Made by a program: the position numbers and the translations under genes | Part shown: piece after piece, positions 39,031-47,769 of the stretch | Layout: the number at the start of each line of letters is the position of its first letter | Numbering within the stretch: the first letter of the stretch is position 1 | NCBI RefSeq assembly: GCF_000745015.1 | Contig: NZ_JQNA01000001.1 | Location: forward strand, 248,001-312,000 | From: Burkholderia sp. 9120 | GTDB lineage: Bacteria; Pseudomonadota; Gammaproteobacteria; Burkholderiales; Burkholderiaceae | Length of the DNA: 64,000 nt | Reading direction: 5' to 3' | Notes under the pieces: generated by a model | What the model was told of the DNA's origin: nothing | Database searches by the model: none | What the model saw: only the letters and a program-made list of their open reading frames with translations

Positions 39031-39492
39031 TCACAAGCTGAGCGAGAGCGCAAACGCCAGACCGATGACAAACGCGCCGCCCGCGGTCAGCGCGATCAGA
39101 TCCTTGCGCAAGCCGCTCCACGGCCGGAATTCGATCAGCAACAGGCGCACGCCGCCGATCAGATGCGCCGCGAGCAACGTCACGAGCCCCCATTCGGCGA
39201 ACACGAAGCCCGGCGAACGCGTGACGACCAGAAACGATTCGAAGCGCGCCGCCCCGTTCAACGCCGTGCCGAGCGCCCAGAAATGCGCGGGCAGGAAGAA
39301 CGCCAGCGCGAGGCCGGACAGCCGGTGAACCAGAAACGCCCACCACGCGGGATGATTTCGGGCACGGAAGTCGAGCTTGCGGCCCGGCGCGACGGCGCGC
39401 GCGCGCGTTCCCGTGGCTGTGGCCGTTGCCGTGGCCGTTGCCGTGGCCGTTGCCGTGGCTGTGGCCGTGGATGTGGTCGGCTGTGCGCTCAT
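39031..39492 (-). CDS. Succinate dehydrogenase/fumarate reductase cytochrome b anchor (SdhC-like)
   Basis: 153 residues with three membrane segments and the anchor motifs VHRLSGLALAFFLPAHFWALG and LLAAHLIGGVRLLLIEF, whose His residues are candidate haem b ligands. The N-terminus has a remarkable (Thr-Ala)n run of about ten pairs, encoded by a six-base repeat, absent from usual SdhC. ATG 39492 overlaps the preceding anchor gene stop by 4 bp. Confidence 0.83.
   Translation of the reverse strand: MSAQPTTSTATATATATATATATATATGTRARAVAPGRKLDFRARNHPAWWAFLVHRLSGLALAFFLPAHFWALGTALNGAARFESFLVVTRSPGFVFAEWGLVTLLAAHLIGGVRLLLIEFRPWSGLRKDLIALTAGGAFVIGLAFALSLSL
39411..39470 (-). repeat. In-frame six-base repeat coding Thr-Ala pairs in the SdhC-like gene
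   Basis: Ten or so units of CCGTGG/CCGTTG on the plus strand, forming twelve-base higher-order repeats. On the coding strand it reads ACGGCC/ACGGCA, that is Thr-Ala. Gain or loss of units keeps the frame, so it would only change a cytoplasmic linker. Confidence 0.85.
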
Positions 39493-39833
39493 ACCGGCGC
39501 CCCGGCGATCAGCGCATAGACCGCGCGTAGACCCGCCAACGCCAACCCGACGCCCACGGCGAGGCTGGCCCGCGCGGCCCACGCGCCTCGCCAGCGCAAC
39601 CACTCGTCGGCGATCCGGCGCAGGCCCACCGGCACATGCACAGCCGCCGCCAGCACGAACACCGAATAGAACGCGCCCCACGCCAGATTGCCGTGCAAGC
39701 GCGAGACGACGTCCACCGCGCGCAGGCCGCCGTGGACGACCCAGATCATCGTGGCCAGATGCACGCCGACGCACAGCGTCAACACCATCGCGGAGAGCCG
39801 CTGCCACCACCACGCATCGAGCCCGCGCTTCAT
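39489..39833 (-). CDS. Second membrane anchor of the SDH/FRD-like complex (SdhD-like)
   Basis: 114 residues from the ATG that overlaps the iron-sulfur gene stop by 4 bp; a long upstream frame is a shadow. Three membrane segments: AWWWQRLSAMVLTLCVGVHLATM, AFYSVFVLAAAVHVPVGL and LAVGVGLALAGLRAVYALI. QRLSA and the two His residues in or near the first two segments are placed like quinone/haem-site residues of succinate dehydrogenase anchors. Confidence 0.78.
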   Translation of the reverse strand: MKRGLDAWWWQRLSAMVLTLCVGVHLATMIWVVHGGLRAVDVVSRLHGNLAWGAFYSVFVLAAAVHVPVGLRRIADEWLRWRGAWAARASLAVGVGLALAGLRAVYALIAGAPV

Positions 39834-40564
39834 CGCGCACCGCCCTTTGGCGCGGACCGTGTCGCGCGTTTGAGACCGGCGATGCTGGCGGTGGGCGCCA
39901 GCGCCTTGGGGCACCGTTCGGTACATGAGCCGAGCGTATGACAGGAATGGCAACCGGCGTCGGTCGCCACGGCGTCGTGGCGGGCGCCCTGCTGCGTGTC
40001 GCGCACGTCGTTGACCAGCGTCCACGCGCGATTCAGCGCCGCCGGCCCGAGATAGTCCGGCTTCCAGCCGACCACGTCGCAACTCGCATAGCAAACACCG
40101 CAGCCGATGCACTCGATGCCCGCGTCCGCCGCACGTCGTTCGGGTGAAGCCGGATCGACCCGTTCGAGCGGCGCGCCGCGGTCGCGATTGCCCGCGAAAT
40201 AGCCACGGGCGTCGCGCCATTTGTCGAAGAAGCCGGTCATGTCGACCGTCAGATCCTTGATGATCGGCAGATGATTCAGCGGCGCGATTTCCAGCGTATC
40301 TCCGGGCCGGCGCAACACCTTCGCCACGTGCGTGCGGCAGGTCCAGCGGGCACGCCCATTCACGGTCATCGCGCAGGAACCGCACATGCCGACGCGGCAC
40401 GCAAAGCGGTACGACAGCGTGGCGTCGATGCAGCGCTGGATATGCGTCACGACGTCGAGCACGGTCTGGCTCGCGCGACGCGGCACCTCGAACGATTCGA
40501 ACGCGCCATCTTCGGCGCCGCGCCACACCCGGACGCTCAGCAGTTCGCTGACGGTTGATTGCAT
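39830..40564 (-). CDS. Iron-sulfur subunit of the SDH/FRD-like complex
   Basis: 244 residues from ATG 40564. N-terminal plant-type [2Fe-2S] set FACRVGMCGSCAMTVNG with WTC after it; C-terminal bacterial-ferredoxin sets CIGCGVCYASCD and CHSCHTLGSCTERCPKAL, giving the usual three clusters. It carries electrons from the flavoprotein to the membrane anchors. It is the first gene of the operon, about 170 bp from the operator shared with the divergent gntR gene. Confidence 0.87.
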   Translation of the reverse strand: MQSTVSELLSVRVWRGAEDGAFESFEVPRRASQTVLDVVTHIQRCIDATLSYRFACRVGMCGSCAMTVNGRARWTCRTHVAKVLRRPGDTLEIAPLNHLPIIKDLTVDMTGFFDKWRDARGYFAGNRDRGAPLERVDPASPERRAADAGIECIGCGVCYASCDVVGWKPDYLGPAALNRAWTLVNDVRDTQQGARHDAVATDAGCHSCHTLGSCTERCPKALAPTASIAGLKRATRSAPKGGAR

Positions 40565-40731
40565 GGGAATGGGAAGACCCCGTTGTTCTGATGAAAAAAT
40601 AACGACTGAACAACAGGTTAGAGCGCGGCCCGCCAGCTTGAAAAGCCAATAATTCTTGCTGCGAGGACAAGGATTTTTTGTGCTTCGGAGTGCGCGGGAA
40701 TGCGTGTGACATGCTGACGACAGAATCCACA

Positions 40732-40752
40732 TCATCTAGATGTACTAGATGA
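40732..40752. promoter_or_regulatory. GntR/HutC operator between gntR and the SDH-like operon
   Basis: Perfect inverted repeat TCATCTAG-N5-CTAGATGA. It lies about 75 bp before the gntR start, next to a TAAAAT -10-like box at 40763-40768, and about 170 bp before the iron-sulfur gene. Similar sequences recur at 31727 and 31898. Confidence 0.78.
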
Positions 40753-40827
40753 GTTTGTCGGCTAAAATCGGGGCAGGTTTATCCCTAGCGAGTTGCGTGG
40801 CGCGCCTCGCGTATTTCAGAGGTTTTC

Positions 40828-41589
40828 ATGAGCACGCTCGTCATCAATCCACCCGCTTTAGGGGGCACGCGATACAAGGAGGTCAAAAGTGCGATTCTCG
40901 CCGCGCTGTCGGCCGGCGAATGGAAAGGCGGCGAATGCATCCCTTCGGAGAAACGGCTGGCGGAACGGTTCGGCGTCTCCATCGGCACGCTGCGCAAGGC
41001 CATCGACGAACTCTGCGCCGAAAACATTCTGATCCGTCATCAGGGCCTGGGCACCTTCGTGTCCATGCATCAGCGTGACCGGCATTTCTTTCGCTTCTTC
41101 CGGATCGTGCGGCGTGACGGCGACAAGGCTTATCCGGTCGTGACCTTGATCGATTTTCGCAAGGCTCGCGCCTCGCGCGAGGTCGCGGCCACACTCGGGA
41201 TCGAAACCGGCGCGCGCGTATTTCAATTTACGAATGGTCTTGCATTGCACGGCGCGACGGTGCTGATCGAACACATCACCGTTCCGGAGGCGCGCTTCGC
41301 GGGCTTGACCGAGGCCAAACTGCGCAATCGTCCCAACACGCTCTACAACTTCTACCAGGACGTGTTTGCGATCAACGTGGTCGAGACCGACGAACGCGTC
41401 ACGGTCGCCCTGGCGGATGATCTCGAAAGCCGTGAGCTCTCGCTCGATGCGGGTACGCCTTTACTGGAAATCCGGCGGGTTGCGTACTCCTACAACCGTT
41501 GCGCGGTGGAACTTCGGGTCTCGCGGCTGAACACTGAAAACTACCAATATATCGGCGCGCATCCGGGACGCGAGGAACAGGCCGGGTAA
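40828..41589 (+). CDS. GntR-family regulator, HutC subfamily
   Basis: 253 residues. N-terminal winged helix-turn-helix (TRYKEVKSAILAALSAGEW, IPSEKRLAERFGVSIGTLRKAIDEL, LIRHQGLGTFV) and a C-terminal UTRA effector domain (TGARVFQFTNGLALHGATVLIEHITVPEARF, PLLEIRRVAYSYNRCAVELRVS). It is divergent from the SDH-fumarase operon. Copies of its presumed operator in front of suyA and of the second importer suggest it coordinates all three units. The effector is expected to be the substrate or an intermediate. Confidence 0.9.
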   Translation: MSTLVINPPALGGTRYKEVKSAILAALSAGEWKGGECIPSEKRLAERFGVSIGTLRKAIDELCAENILIRHQGLGTFVSMHQRDRHFFRFFRIVRRDGDKAYPVVTLIDFRKARASREVAATLGIETGARVFQFTNGLALHGATVLIEHITVPEARFAGLTEAKLRNRPNTLYNFYQDVFAINVVETDERVTVALADDLESRELSLDAGTPLLEIRRVAYSYNRCAVELRVSRLNTENYQYIGAHPGREEQAG

Positions 41590-41655
41590 GTCTGGTGCGC
41601 CGGTCAGTGCTCGCGAATCTTTCGCACAGAAATCTGGGCCGTGCCATAGGGACTT

Positions 41656-41684
41656 GGGGCAAGCGGATTGCCCCGGCGGGCAAT
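41656..41684 (+). promoter_or_regulatory. Two mutually exclusive hairpins downstream of gntR
   Basis: GGGGCAA-GCGGA-TTGCCCC (41656-41674) and ATTGCCC-CGGC-GGGCAAT (41667-41684) both have 7-bp perfect stems and share the TTGCCC strand, so only one can form at a time. No U-run follows directly. It may be an attenuator-like element ahead of the membrane-protein gene at 41827 or part of the gntR terminator. Confidence 0.45.
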
Positions 41685-41826
41685 CCCGGCTTCCGCCCTT
41701 TCCTTTCCCGCCGCCGACCACTACATTGATTTTCGCAAGTGCTTCGCGGATCGCCCCGAAACACCTGCCGCCGACTCGCCTTCCGGTTGATACGGCAGGA
41801 CGGGCTGCGGACATAGGGAGCGAAGC

Positions 41827-42594
41827 ATGCAATTCATCACGAGCCATCCCATCGTTCTGTTCTTCGTGTCGATCGTGCTGATGTCGATTGCCGGCTGGCT
41901 CGGCAACACGATGCTGGGGACTCGCCTGCCGATCGCTGCAGAGGCCCGGGACGACTTCAAGCTCGTTCAGTCGGCTACGTTGACCCTGCTCGCGCTGGTT
42001 ATCGGTTTCAGCCTCTCGATGGCGGTGGGTCGCTACGATCAACGAAAAAATTATGAAGAGGAAGAGGCCAATGCGATCGGGACCGAGTTCCTTCGCGCGG
42101 ATCTTCTGCGAGCCGGCGAGGCCGCCGCGGTTCGATCGCTCCTCACTCAATATCTGACGCTGCGAATCGAGTTCTACCAGACCCGCGACACGCAGCGCGT
42201 CGCGCAGATCGACACGGCCACGGCCGACCTGCAAACCCACTTGTGGTCCGCGGCCAGGGACGGCGCCGCCGGCCAGCCGAACCCGCTCAGCGCCCTCGCG
42301 ATCGCCGGGATGAACGACGTGATCAACACCCAGGGCTATACCCAGGCGGCCCTGTGGAATCGCATCCCGCTGGCCGCCTGGATGTTAATGATGGTGATCG
42401 GCGTGTTCTGCAATGTGCTGGTGGGCTACGGCGCGGAAAATGCAAAAGGCAAGGCCCGCCTGCTGTTAATCATGCCGATAACCGTCTCCTTGTCGTTCAT
42501 GTTGATTGCGGATATCGATAGTCCGCGCAATGGCATTATCCGGGTCGCGCCGCAAAATCTGATTAGCACGGCACAGTCCCTGCCAAAACAGTAA
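41827..42594 (+). CDS. DUF4239-like (bestrophin-like) membrane protein
   Basis: 255 residues with GGGAG seven bases before the ATG. Four membrane segments: two near the N-terminus (IVLFFVSIVLMSIAGWL, TLTLLALVIGFSLSMAVG) and two near the C-terminus (IPLAAWMLMMVIGVFCNVLVGYG, LLLIMPITVSLSFMLIADI), with a charged cytosolic middle (YDQRKNYEEEEANAIGTEFLRADLL). This layout and the EEANAIGTEFLRA segment match a widespread family sometimes called bestrophin-like or DUF4239, whose function is not established. Confidence 0.75.
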   Translation: MQFITSHPIVLFFVSIVLMSIAGWLGNTMLGTRLPIAAEARDDFKLVQSATLTLLALVIGFSLSMAVGRYDQRKNYEEEEANAIGTEFLRADLLRAGEAAAVRSLLTQYLTLRIEFYQTRDTQRVAQIDTATADLQTHLWSAARDGAAGQPNPLSALAIAGMNDVINTQGYTQAALWNRIPLAAWMLMMVIGVFCNVLVGYGAENAKGKARLLLIMPITVSLSFMLIADIDSPRNGIIRVAPQNLISTAQSLPKQ

Positions 42595-42878
42595 TGTCGC
42601 CCTGAACGGCGAAACGCCTGCATTTCACATGCCAGAACACGTGTTAAGAGAATTAATAAAACTCAGAATTACGCAGCTTGCGAATTTATCTTTTTTTGTT
42701 CCATTTGTTGAACAATTTTCCGGCCCGGATCCACCATCAGGCCGAAAATTGGGTACAGGTAGGACAAATTAGTCCCCATTAAATCATTAGTCTTTCATGG
42801 ACATTTTTCATACAGAAGACTATTCGAATTACCAAATCGTCTGGCATAGTGTCTGCGGCGCCAATCTTCGCAAATACC
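42595..42878. other. AT-richer intergenic region before the sensor kinase
   Basis: 284 bases with visibly lower GC than the surroundings (for example 42640-42800). No gene is seen. It presumably carries the promoter of the kinase-regulator pair. Confidence 0.4.
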
Positions 42879-44888
42879 ATGAACGAGGAACGCAATCCGA
42901 GGATCGTTGCGGTTACCCGCAAGCGGCGCGCCGGCGCACACGCTCGCGTTATCCATTGGATTTTTCTGCTAATGCTGGGCGTATCGACGGGCAGCTATGC
43001 GGGGCACACATGGCGGGTGGTGATTCTCCCTGGCGCCGACCCTACGCAACCGGCCGTTCAGGAACAGATTCGCTCAATACGCAGTTCAATTGCCGCCGTC
43101 GCCCCCGACGGTGTTGAGTTCTACACCGATTCACTCGACGACCTGCGATTCGATAGCGAGGATTTATTGCCCGAATTTCTCTCGCTGATGAAGAGAAAAT
43201 ATGAGAATAAACAGGTCGATGTCGTGATCGGCCTGGCCGATTTTTCACTGGATTTCACCAAAAAGTATCACGACGAAATCTGGCCGGGCATACCTGTCGT
43301 GATTGCCAGCATCGCCGATACCCGTCAAAAAGATCTGCCGCCCGAATTTGCGTATTTACCGTGGCATTTCGATCTGGCCGGGACGCTGGCGTTGGCCGAA
43401 GCGTTGCAGCCGAATGCCCGACGCCTCGTGGTGGTGTCGGGCGTAGCGAAGCTGGATCTCCGGCTCGCGCAGCGTGCGGCAGAGACCGCGCGAGCGCGTC
43501 CATCCCGCGATTGGGCGGTCGAGCTCTGGAGCGGCCTGACCGTACCCGAACTGCAGCAGCGCCTCGCTACGCTGGACCGCGATACCGCGGTGCTCTATAC
43601 CACGATGTATCGCGACCGTAACGGTCGAACCTTTTTCCCCTACGAGGTCGTCGCACCGATGGCCAAGGCCTCCAGCGCTCCCCTCTACAGTTGGTATCCG
43701 ACCTACTTCGGTCATGGCATGACGGCGGGCTCGGTCATCAGCTTCGAGGCGAATGGCCGCCTCACCGGCGAACTCGCCGCGTCTATTCTGCTCGACAAAA
43801 CGCCCCCTCAAAGCGCCACCGCCGCCCCGAGCGCATCCCACTGTCTCGCGGATGTCGGCATGATCGAAAAGTTCGGACTGCAAGCCGACGCATTGCCGGA
43901 GGGCTGTGAGCTGATCAACGTGCCGCCCACGCTCTGGCGGGAATATCGGGGCGTGGTGCTGATCGCCGTCGCCGTCGTTCTTTTGCAGGCGCTGACCATT
44001 GCCGCTCTACTCTGGCAACGGCGGCGCCGCCGGATCGCCGAAGAAAACGCAACGCTGCGGCTAGCCGAACTGGCTCGCGCGGGACGGTTCGCGTTGGCCG
44101 GTGAGTTGAGCGCGTCCATTGCGCATGAAGTTGGGCAGCCGCTAGGCGCGATTCTGAGCAACGCCGACGCAGCCGGCATGATGCTCGAAGGCGAGCCCGA
44201 GACAGGCGAACTTCAGTCCGCGCTCGCCGACATACGTCGCGACGCGCTGCGTGCGAATCAGGTGGTGCAGCGACTGCGCGCACTCCTGCAAAAGCACACG
44301 CTCAAGCTGAGCCCGATCGACCTCAATTCGGCGTTTGACGAAGCCCTGACCTTTCTCGATCTCGAAGCCAACAGGCGGCACATCGCGATCGAGTCAAATC
44401 TGGCGGCGGAGCACACCCTGGTCCAGGGCGACCGCGTGCAACTGCAGCAGGTACTGCTCAATCTCGCCATCAATGCAATGGACGCGATGGAGGACACGCC
44501 TCCCGCGCAGCGCATGCTGTCCATCTCGACGCGCCTGGCGGAGCACGGTTATGAACTCGTCGTCGCCGATCGCGGTCACGGCATTCCGGCCGACGCCGGC
44601 GAGCGCCTGTTCGATTCGCTGTACACAACCAAACCTCACGGCATGGGACTCGGACTATCCATCGTCCGCACCATCGTCTCGACGCACGGCGGACACGTTT
44701 CGGCAGCGCTGCGGGAAAGCGGCGGCAGCGTATTCACAGTCTGGCTGCCCGCAATTGCCGGCATCTACCCGGTCGCCGGTGGGCCTCGGCCCGATCGCCC
44801 CGCTGAACCGGTCGAATTGACATTCCACCAGCAACACAAGGAGGACAACCGTGAGACATCACGCCGAAGCCGTCATCCATGTCGTTGA
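42879..44888 (+). CDS. Membrane histidine kinase with periplasmic ABC-substrate-binding-like sensor domain
   Basis: 669 residues from ATG 42879; a GTG at 42849 would add ten residues. A hydrophobic export/anchor segment (IHWIFLLMLGVSTGSYAG), then a ~330-residue periplasmic domain of the ABC_sub_bind type (WRVVILPGADPTQPAVQEQI, DVVIGLADFSLDF, GMTAGSVISFEANGRL), a second membrane segment (GVVLIAVAVVLLQALTIAALLW), H-box SIAHEVGQPLGAIL, N-box NLAINAMDAM and G-boxes DRGHGIPADA and GMGLGLSIVRTIV. It overlaps the response-regulator gene by 38 bp. That partner is truncated by an IS, so the kinase is probably an orphan now. Confidence 0.88.
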   Translation: MNEERNPRIVAVTRKRRAGAHARVIHWIFLLMLGVSTGSYAGHTWRVVILPGADPTQPAVQEQIRSIRSSIAAVAPDGVEFYTDSLDDLRFDSEDLLPEFLSLMKRKYENKQVDVVIGLADFSLDFTKKYHDEIWPGIPVVIASIADTRQKDLPPEFAYLPWHFDLAGTLALAEALQPNARRLVVVSGVAKLDLRLAQRAAETARARPSRDWAVELWSGLTVPELQQRLATLDRDTAVLYTTMYRDRNGRTFFPYEVVAPMAKASSAPLYSWYPTYFGHGMTAGSVISFEANGRLTGELAASILLDKTPPQSATAAPSASHCLADVGMIEKFGLQADALPEGCELINVPPTLWREYRGVVLIAVAVVLLQALTIAALLWQRRRRRIAEENATLRLAELARAGRFALAGELSASIAHEVGQPLGAILSNADAAGMMLEGEPETGELQSALADIRRDALRANQVVQRLRALLQKHTLKLSPIDLNSAFDEALTFLDLEANRRHIAIESNLAAEHTLVQGDRVQLQQVLLNLAINAMDAMEDTPPAQRMLSISTRLAEHGYELVVADRGHGIPADAGERLFDSLYTTKPHGMGLGLSIVRTIVSTHGGHVSAALRESGGSVFTVWLPAIAGIYPVAGGPRPDRPAEPVELTFHQQHKEDNRETSRRSRHPCR

Positions 44889-45299
44889 CGACGACACCGC
44901 TGTCCGTACCGCGTTGATGCGACTCCTCCATCAGGCGGGGTTTCAGGTAAAAGGCTATCCGAGCGCTGGGGACTTTCTGGTTGCGGTGCCTGACGCGTTG
45001 CCGGGGTGCCTGCTGCTGGACCTGGAACTCCCTGGTCCGAGCGGCCTGGATTTGCAGCACGCACTGCACCGAATGGGCAACCCGATGCCGGTCGTGTTCA
45101 TCAGCGCGCACCACGACATTCCGAAAACGGTCACCGCCATCAAGGCCGGCGCAAGCGACTTTCTGCTGAAGCCGATCGAGACGCAAGCCCTCCTTGCGGC
45201 GATCGATAACGCACTGGCCAGCGTCACCGTCGAGCCGTCGACGGACAGACAACACACGGACACCGACGCCGTCGCTTTGAACGAGCGCGAGCAGGTGGT
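44851..45299 (+). pseudogene. FixJ/NarL-type response regulator, truncated by IS21-family element
   Basis: GTG start at 44851 after a strong AAGGAGG. The receiver domain is complete: VIHVVDDDTAVRTALMRLL, phosphoacceptor Asp in CLLLDLELPGPSGLDL, VFISAHHDIPKTVTAIKAG and LLKP. The LuxR-type DNA-binding domain begins (LNEREQ) but is cut at 45299, where the IS starts; four further IS codons lead to a stop at 45315. The product cannot bind DNA, though it could still be phosphorylated. Confidence 0.88.
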
Positions 45300-45353
45300 T
45301 GTTGATTTGCACTGAATCCGGACCCAGGATTTGCATCGAATACTGACCCACCC
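45300..45353 (+). repeat. Left terminal repeat region of the IS21-family element
   Basis: Terminal TGTTGATTTGCACTGAAT followed by a second internal GATTTGCATCGAATACTGACCCACC copy. It mirrors 47714-47769. Confidence 0.85.
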
Positions 45354-45372
45354 TTTGATCCAGTTTTGGGGT

Positions 45373-46149
45373 TCAGGTTGGGTGTTTCGGGGTTCGTTTT
45401 CTCTCCTTTTCAGGCTGTGTCGTGCTGTTCCTGAAACGATAGCTATCGTTGCCGGTTTCTACAATGTGGCAGTGGTGTGTGAGCCGGTCGAGCAGCGCCG
45501 TGGTCATCTTCGCGTCGCCGAAGACGTTGGCCCACTCAGAGAAGCTCAGATTGGTTGTGATGACGACGCTCGTGCGCTCGTAGAGTTTGCTCAGTAGATG
45601 GAAGAGCAAGGCGCCCCCGGTCTGGCTGAACGGCAGATAACCCAGTTCGTCGAGGATGACGAGGTCGGCGTACATTAGACGCACAGCCAGTTGCCCAGGC
45701 TTTCCAGTCAGCTTCTCCTGCTCAAGCGCATTGACGAGTTCAATGGTGGAGAAGAAACGCACGCGGCTTCGATCATGTTCGATCGCCTGCACGCCAATCG
45801 CCGTCGCCAGATGCGTTTTGCCCGTGCCCGGTCCGCCGACCAGCACGACGTTGTGTGCCGATGTCATGAACTCACACCGATGCAACTGACGCACGGTTGC
45901 TTCGTTGACATCGCTGCAACCGAAGTCAAAGCCGTTGAGATCCCGATACGCCGGGAAGCGGGCGACCTTCATCTGATAGGCCAGTGAACGTACCTCACGG
46001 GCCGCCATCTCCGCCTTGAGCAGACCTGCCAGAACTAGCGATGCCGACTTGTACGCGGGGGAATCCTGCGCGGCCAGCTCGCCAAGCGCCTGGGCCATGC
46101 CGTGCAGCTTCAGTGACTTGAGCATTTCCATCATGGCGTCAGGCTGCAT
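45373..46149 (-). CDS. istB: IS21-family helper ATPase IstB
   Basis: 258 residues, DnaC-like AAA+ fold: Walker [12 protein letters not shown] near residue 105, Walker [15 protein letters not shown], sensor [16 protein letters not shown]. IstB assists IstA in target selection. Its start overlaps the istA end by 11 bp, as usual for this family. It appears intact. Confidence 0.95.
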   Translation of the reverse strand: MQPDAMMEMLKSLKLHGMAQALGELAAQDSPAYKSASLVLAGLLKAEMAAREVRSLAYQMKVARFPAYRDLNGFDFGCSDVNEATVRQLHRCEFMTSAHNVVLVGGPGTGKTHLATAIGVQAIEHDRSRVRFFSTIELVNALEQEKLTGKPGQLAVRLMYADLVILDELGYLPFSQTGGALLFHLLSKLYERTSVVITTNLSFSEWANVFGDAKMTTALLDRLTHHCHIVETGNDSYRFRNSTTQPEKERKRTPKHPT

Positions 46150-47665
46150 GATGATCCTCCCGGCCTCTCAGGTCGTCATAACGGCCGACGTTGGCTTGCG
46201 GCTCGACGCGCAGGGCGAAGGCCTGGGGCGTCTGCAGCGGAGGCACGGGAGCCCCGTCAAGCAGCCGGCTCAGGACGTTCATCACCGTTTGCTTTGAGGG
46301 CGCACCGGCCTCAAGTGCCAGCTCGACGGCGGTGAGTACGGCCTGTTCGTCGTGCAGCAGCACCAGCGCCAGTATCTCGACCATCTCCCGGTCGCCACCG
46401 GCGTGCTTCAGCAGGATTGTCTGCAGCCGCTTGAAGGCGGCAGGAAACTCTGCGAACGGCGCGCCGTTGCGCAATGCTCCAGGCTTGCGCTGCAGGACTG
46501 CGAGGTAATGACGCCAGTCGTAGATGGTTTCTCCGCGATCATGGCTGCGGTTGATACGCCGGACGTGCTCCGCGATGACCTGCCCTTCGGCGACGAAGAC
46601 GAGCTGGGCCGCGTAGACGTGCAGGCTGATGGGCCGGTTCGCAAATGCCGCCGGCACGCTATACCGGTTGCGGTCGAAACTCACCAGACACGTGGGCGAG
46701 ACGAGTTTGGTGTGCTCGACAAAGCCGTCGAATGCCTGGCCGACCGGCATCAGATGGGGTCGCTCGACCGACCACGCGTCCCAGATCGTTGTGTCCTGCT
46801 CAGGGTGCTGCGTCTGCTGCCAGAGCAGGACACACTGGTCGGCCAGCCAGTCGTTTAATGCAGAGAGCGAACCGAACGCCGGCACGCGTTGCCACAGCCG
46901 GTGACGGCTGTCCTGAACGTTCTTCTCGATCTGCCCCTTCTCCCAGCCTGAGGCCGGATTGCAGAATTCGGCGTCAAACAGATAGTGACTGACCATGGCG
47001 CTGAAGCGCGCGTTGACGTCCCGCAGCTTGCCACGACGAACCTTGTCGACAGCGGTCTTCATGTTGTCATATATGCCACGGCGCGGAATGCCGCCCCACG
47101 CCACGAACGCGTGGTAGTGAGCGTCGAACAGCATCTCGTGGGTTTGCAGCAGATAGGCCCTCAGGAAGAACGCCCGGCTGTGACTGAGCTTGAACTGCGC
47201 AACCTGCAACTTGGTGCGCTCGCCGTTGATCACGGCCCAGTCCTCGCTCCAGTCGAACTGGAATGCTTCTCCGGGTGCAAAGGTCAGCGGCACAAAGGTG
47301 CCACGTGCTGCGCTCCTTGCCTGCTCCTGCTGCTCCTGTCGCCAGCGGCGCGCAAAGGCGGCGACCCGGTCGTAGGACCCTGTGAATCCCAACACGGTGA
47401 GGTCAGCGTAAATCTGCTTGAGGGTTCTGCGCTGTTTGCGCGGCCGGTTTGCTTCCGTCTTTAACCAGCCGGCGAGCTTGGCCGCAAATCCGTCGAGCTT
47501 GCTCGGGCTCTGCCGTTCCGGATAGGTGGGCACTACGGTGCCGGCACGTATATAGCGCCTGACGGTGTTTCTTGAAACGCCAAGCCGTTTGGCGATCTCG
47601 CGTAGCGAGACATGATCGCGATAATGCCAGCGTCGGATGATGCTCAATATTGCCATGTCGATCAC
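46139..47665 (-). CDS. istA: IS21-family transposase IstA
   Basis: 508 residues (505 if the ATG at 47656, which has GGAG upstream, is the real start). N-terminal helix-turn-helix ([22 protein letters not shown]), integrase-type DDE core with [20 protein letters not shown] and an E-containing [12 protein letters not shown] segment, and a C-terminal Mu-B-like tail. No frameshift is visible, so the element may be active. Confidence 0.95.
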   Translation of the reverse strand: MIDMAILSIIRRWHYRDHVSLREIAKRLGVSRNTVRRYIRAGTVVPTYPERQSPSKLDGFAAKLAGWLKTEANRPRKQRRTLKQIYADLTVLGFTGSYDRVAAFARRWRQEQQEQARSAARGTFVPLTFAPGEAFQFDWSEDWAVINGERTKLQVAQFKLSHSRAFFLRAYLLQTHEMLFDAHYHAFVAWGGIPRRGIYDNMKTAVDKVRRGKLRDVNARFSAMVSHYLFDAEFCNPASGWEKGQIEKNVQDSRHRLWQRVPAFGSLSALNDWLADQCVLLWQQTQHPEQDTTIWDAWSVERPHLMPVGQAFDGFVEHTKLVSPTCLVSFDRNRYSVPAAFANRPISLHVYAAQLVFVAEGQVIAEHVRRINRSHDRGETIYDWRHYLAVLQRKPGALRNGAPFAEFPAAFKRLQTILLKHAGGDREMVEILALVLLHDEQAVLTAVELALEAGAPSKQTVMNVLSRLLDGAPVPPLQTPQAFALRVEPQANVGRYDDLRGREDHHAA

Positions 47666-47713
47666 TCCGTTCTCCCGCTAGCTGCACAGCGGGCCAGTGT
47701 GTTCCACGTGGGT

Positions 47714-47769
47714 CAATATTCGATGCAAATCACCGTGTCAGGTGGGTCAGAATTCAGTGCAAATCAACA
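47714..47769 (-). repeat. Right terminal repeat region of the IS21-family element
   Basis: On the minus strand it begins TGTTGATTTGCACTGAAT, then TGACCCACC, and carries the inner copy GATTTGCATCGAATATTGAC. It is the partner of the left terminal region. Confidence 0.85.

Larger units (their letters stand above)
45300..47769 (-). mobile_element. IS21-family insertion sequence
   Basis: 2470 bp bounded by inverted ends reading TGTTGATTTGCACTGAAT inward on both sides, with istA and istB inside. Each end carries a second copy of the GATTTGCA(T)CGAATA..TGACCCAC motif about 25-35 bp inside, like the multiple terminal repeats of IS21 elements. Flanking bases are GTGGT on the left and GTCCC on the right, so no target-site duplication is seen. 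The left end cuts a response-regulator gene and the right end cuts a PRC-barrel gene. Confidence 0.92.

Noticed and set aside
35719..40564. Operon as the housekeeping succinate dehydrogenase
   Set aside because: Includes fumarase subunits, has a non-standard gene order with the flavoprotein last, lacks the covalent-FAD His and has a dedicated GntR regulator.
45300..47769. Target-site duplication of the IS21-family element
   Set aside because: Flanking 4-8 bp on the two sides (GTGGT and GTCCC adjoining the ends) do not match.
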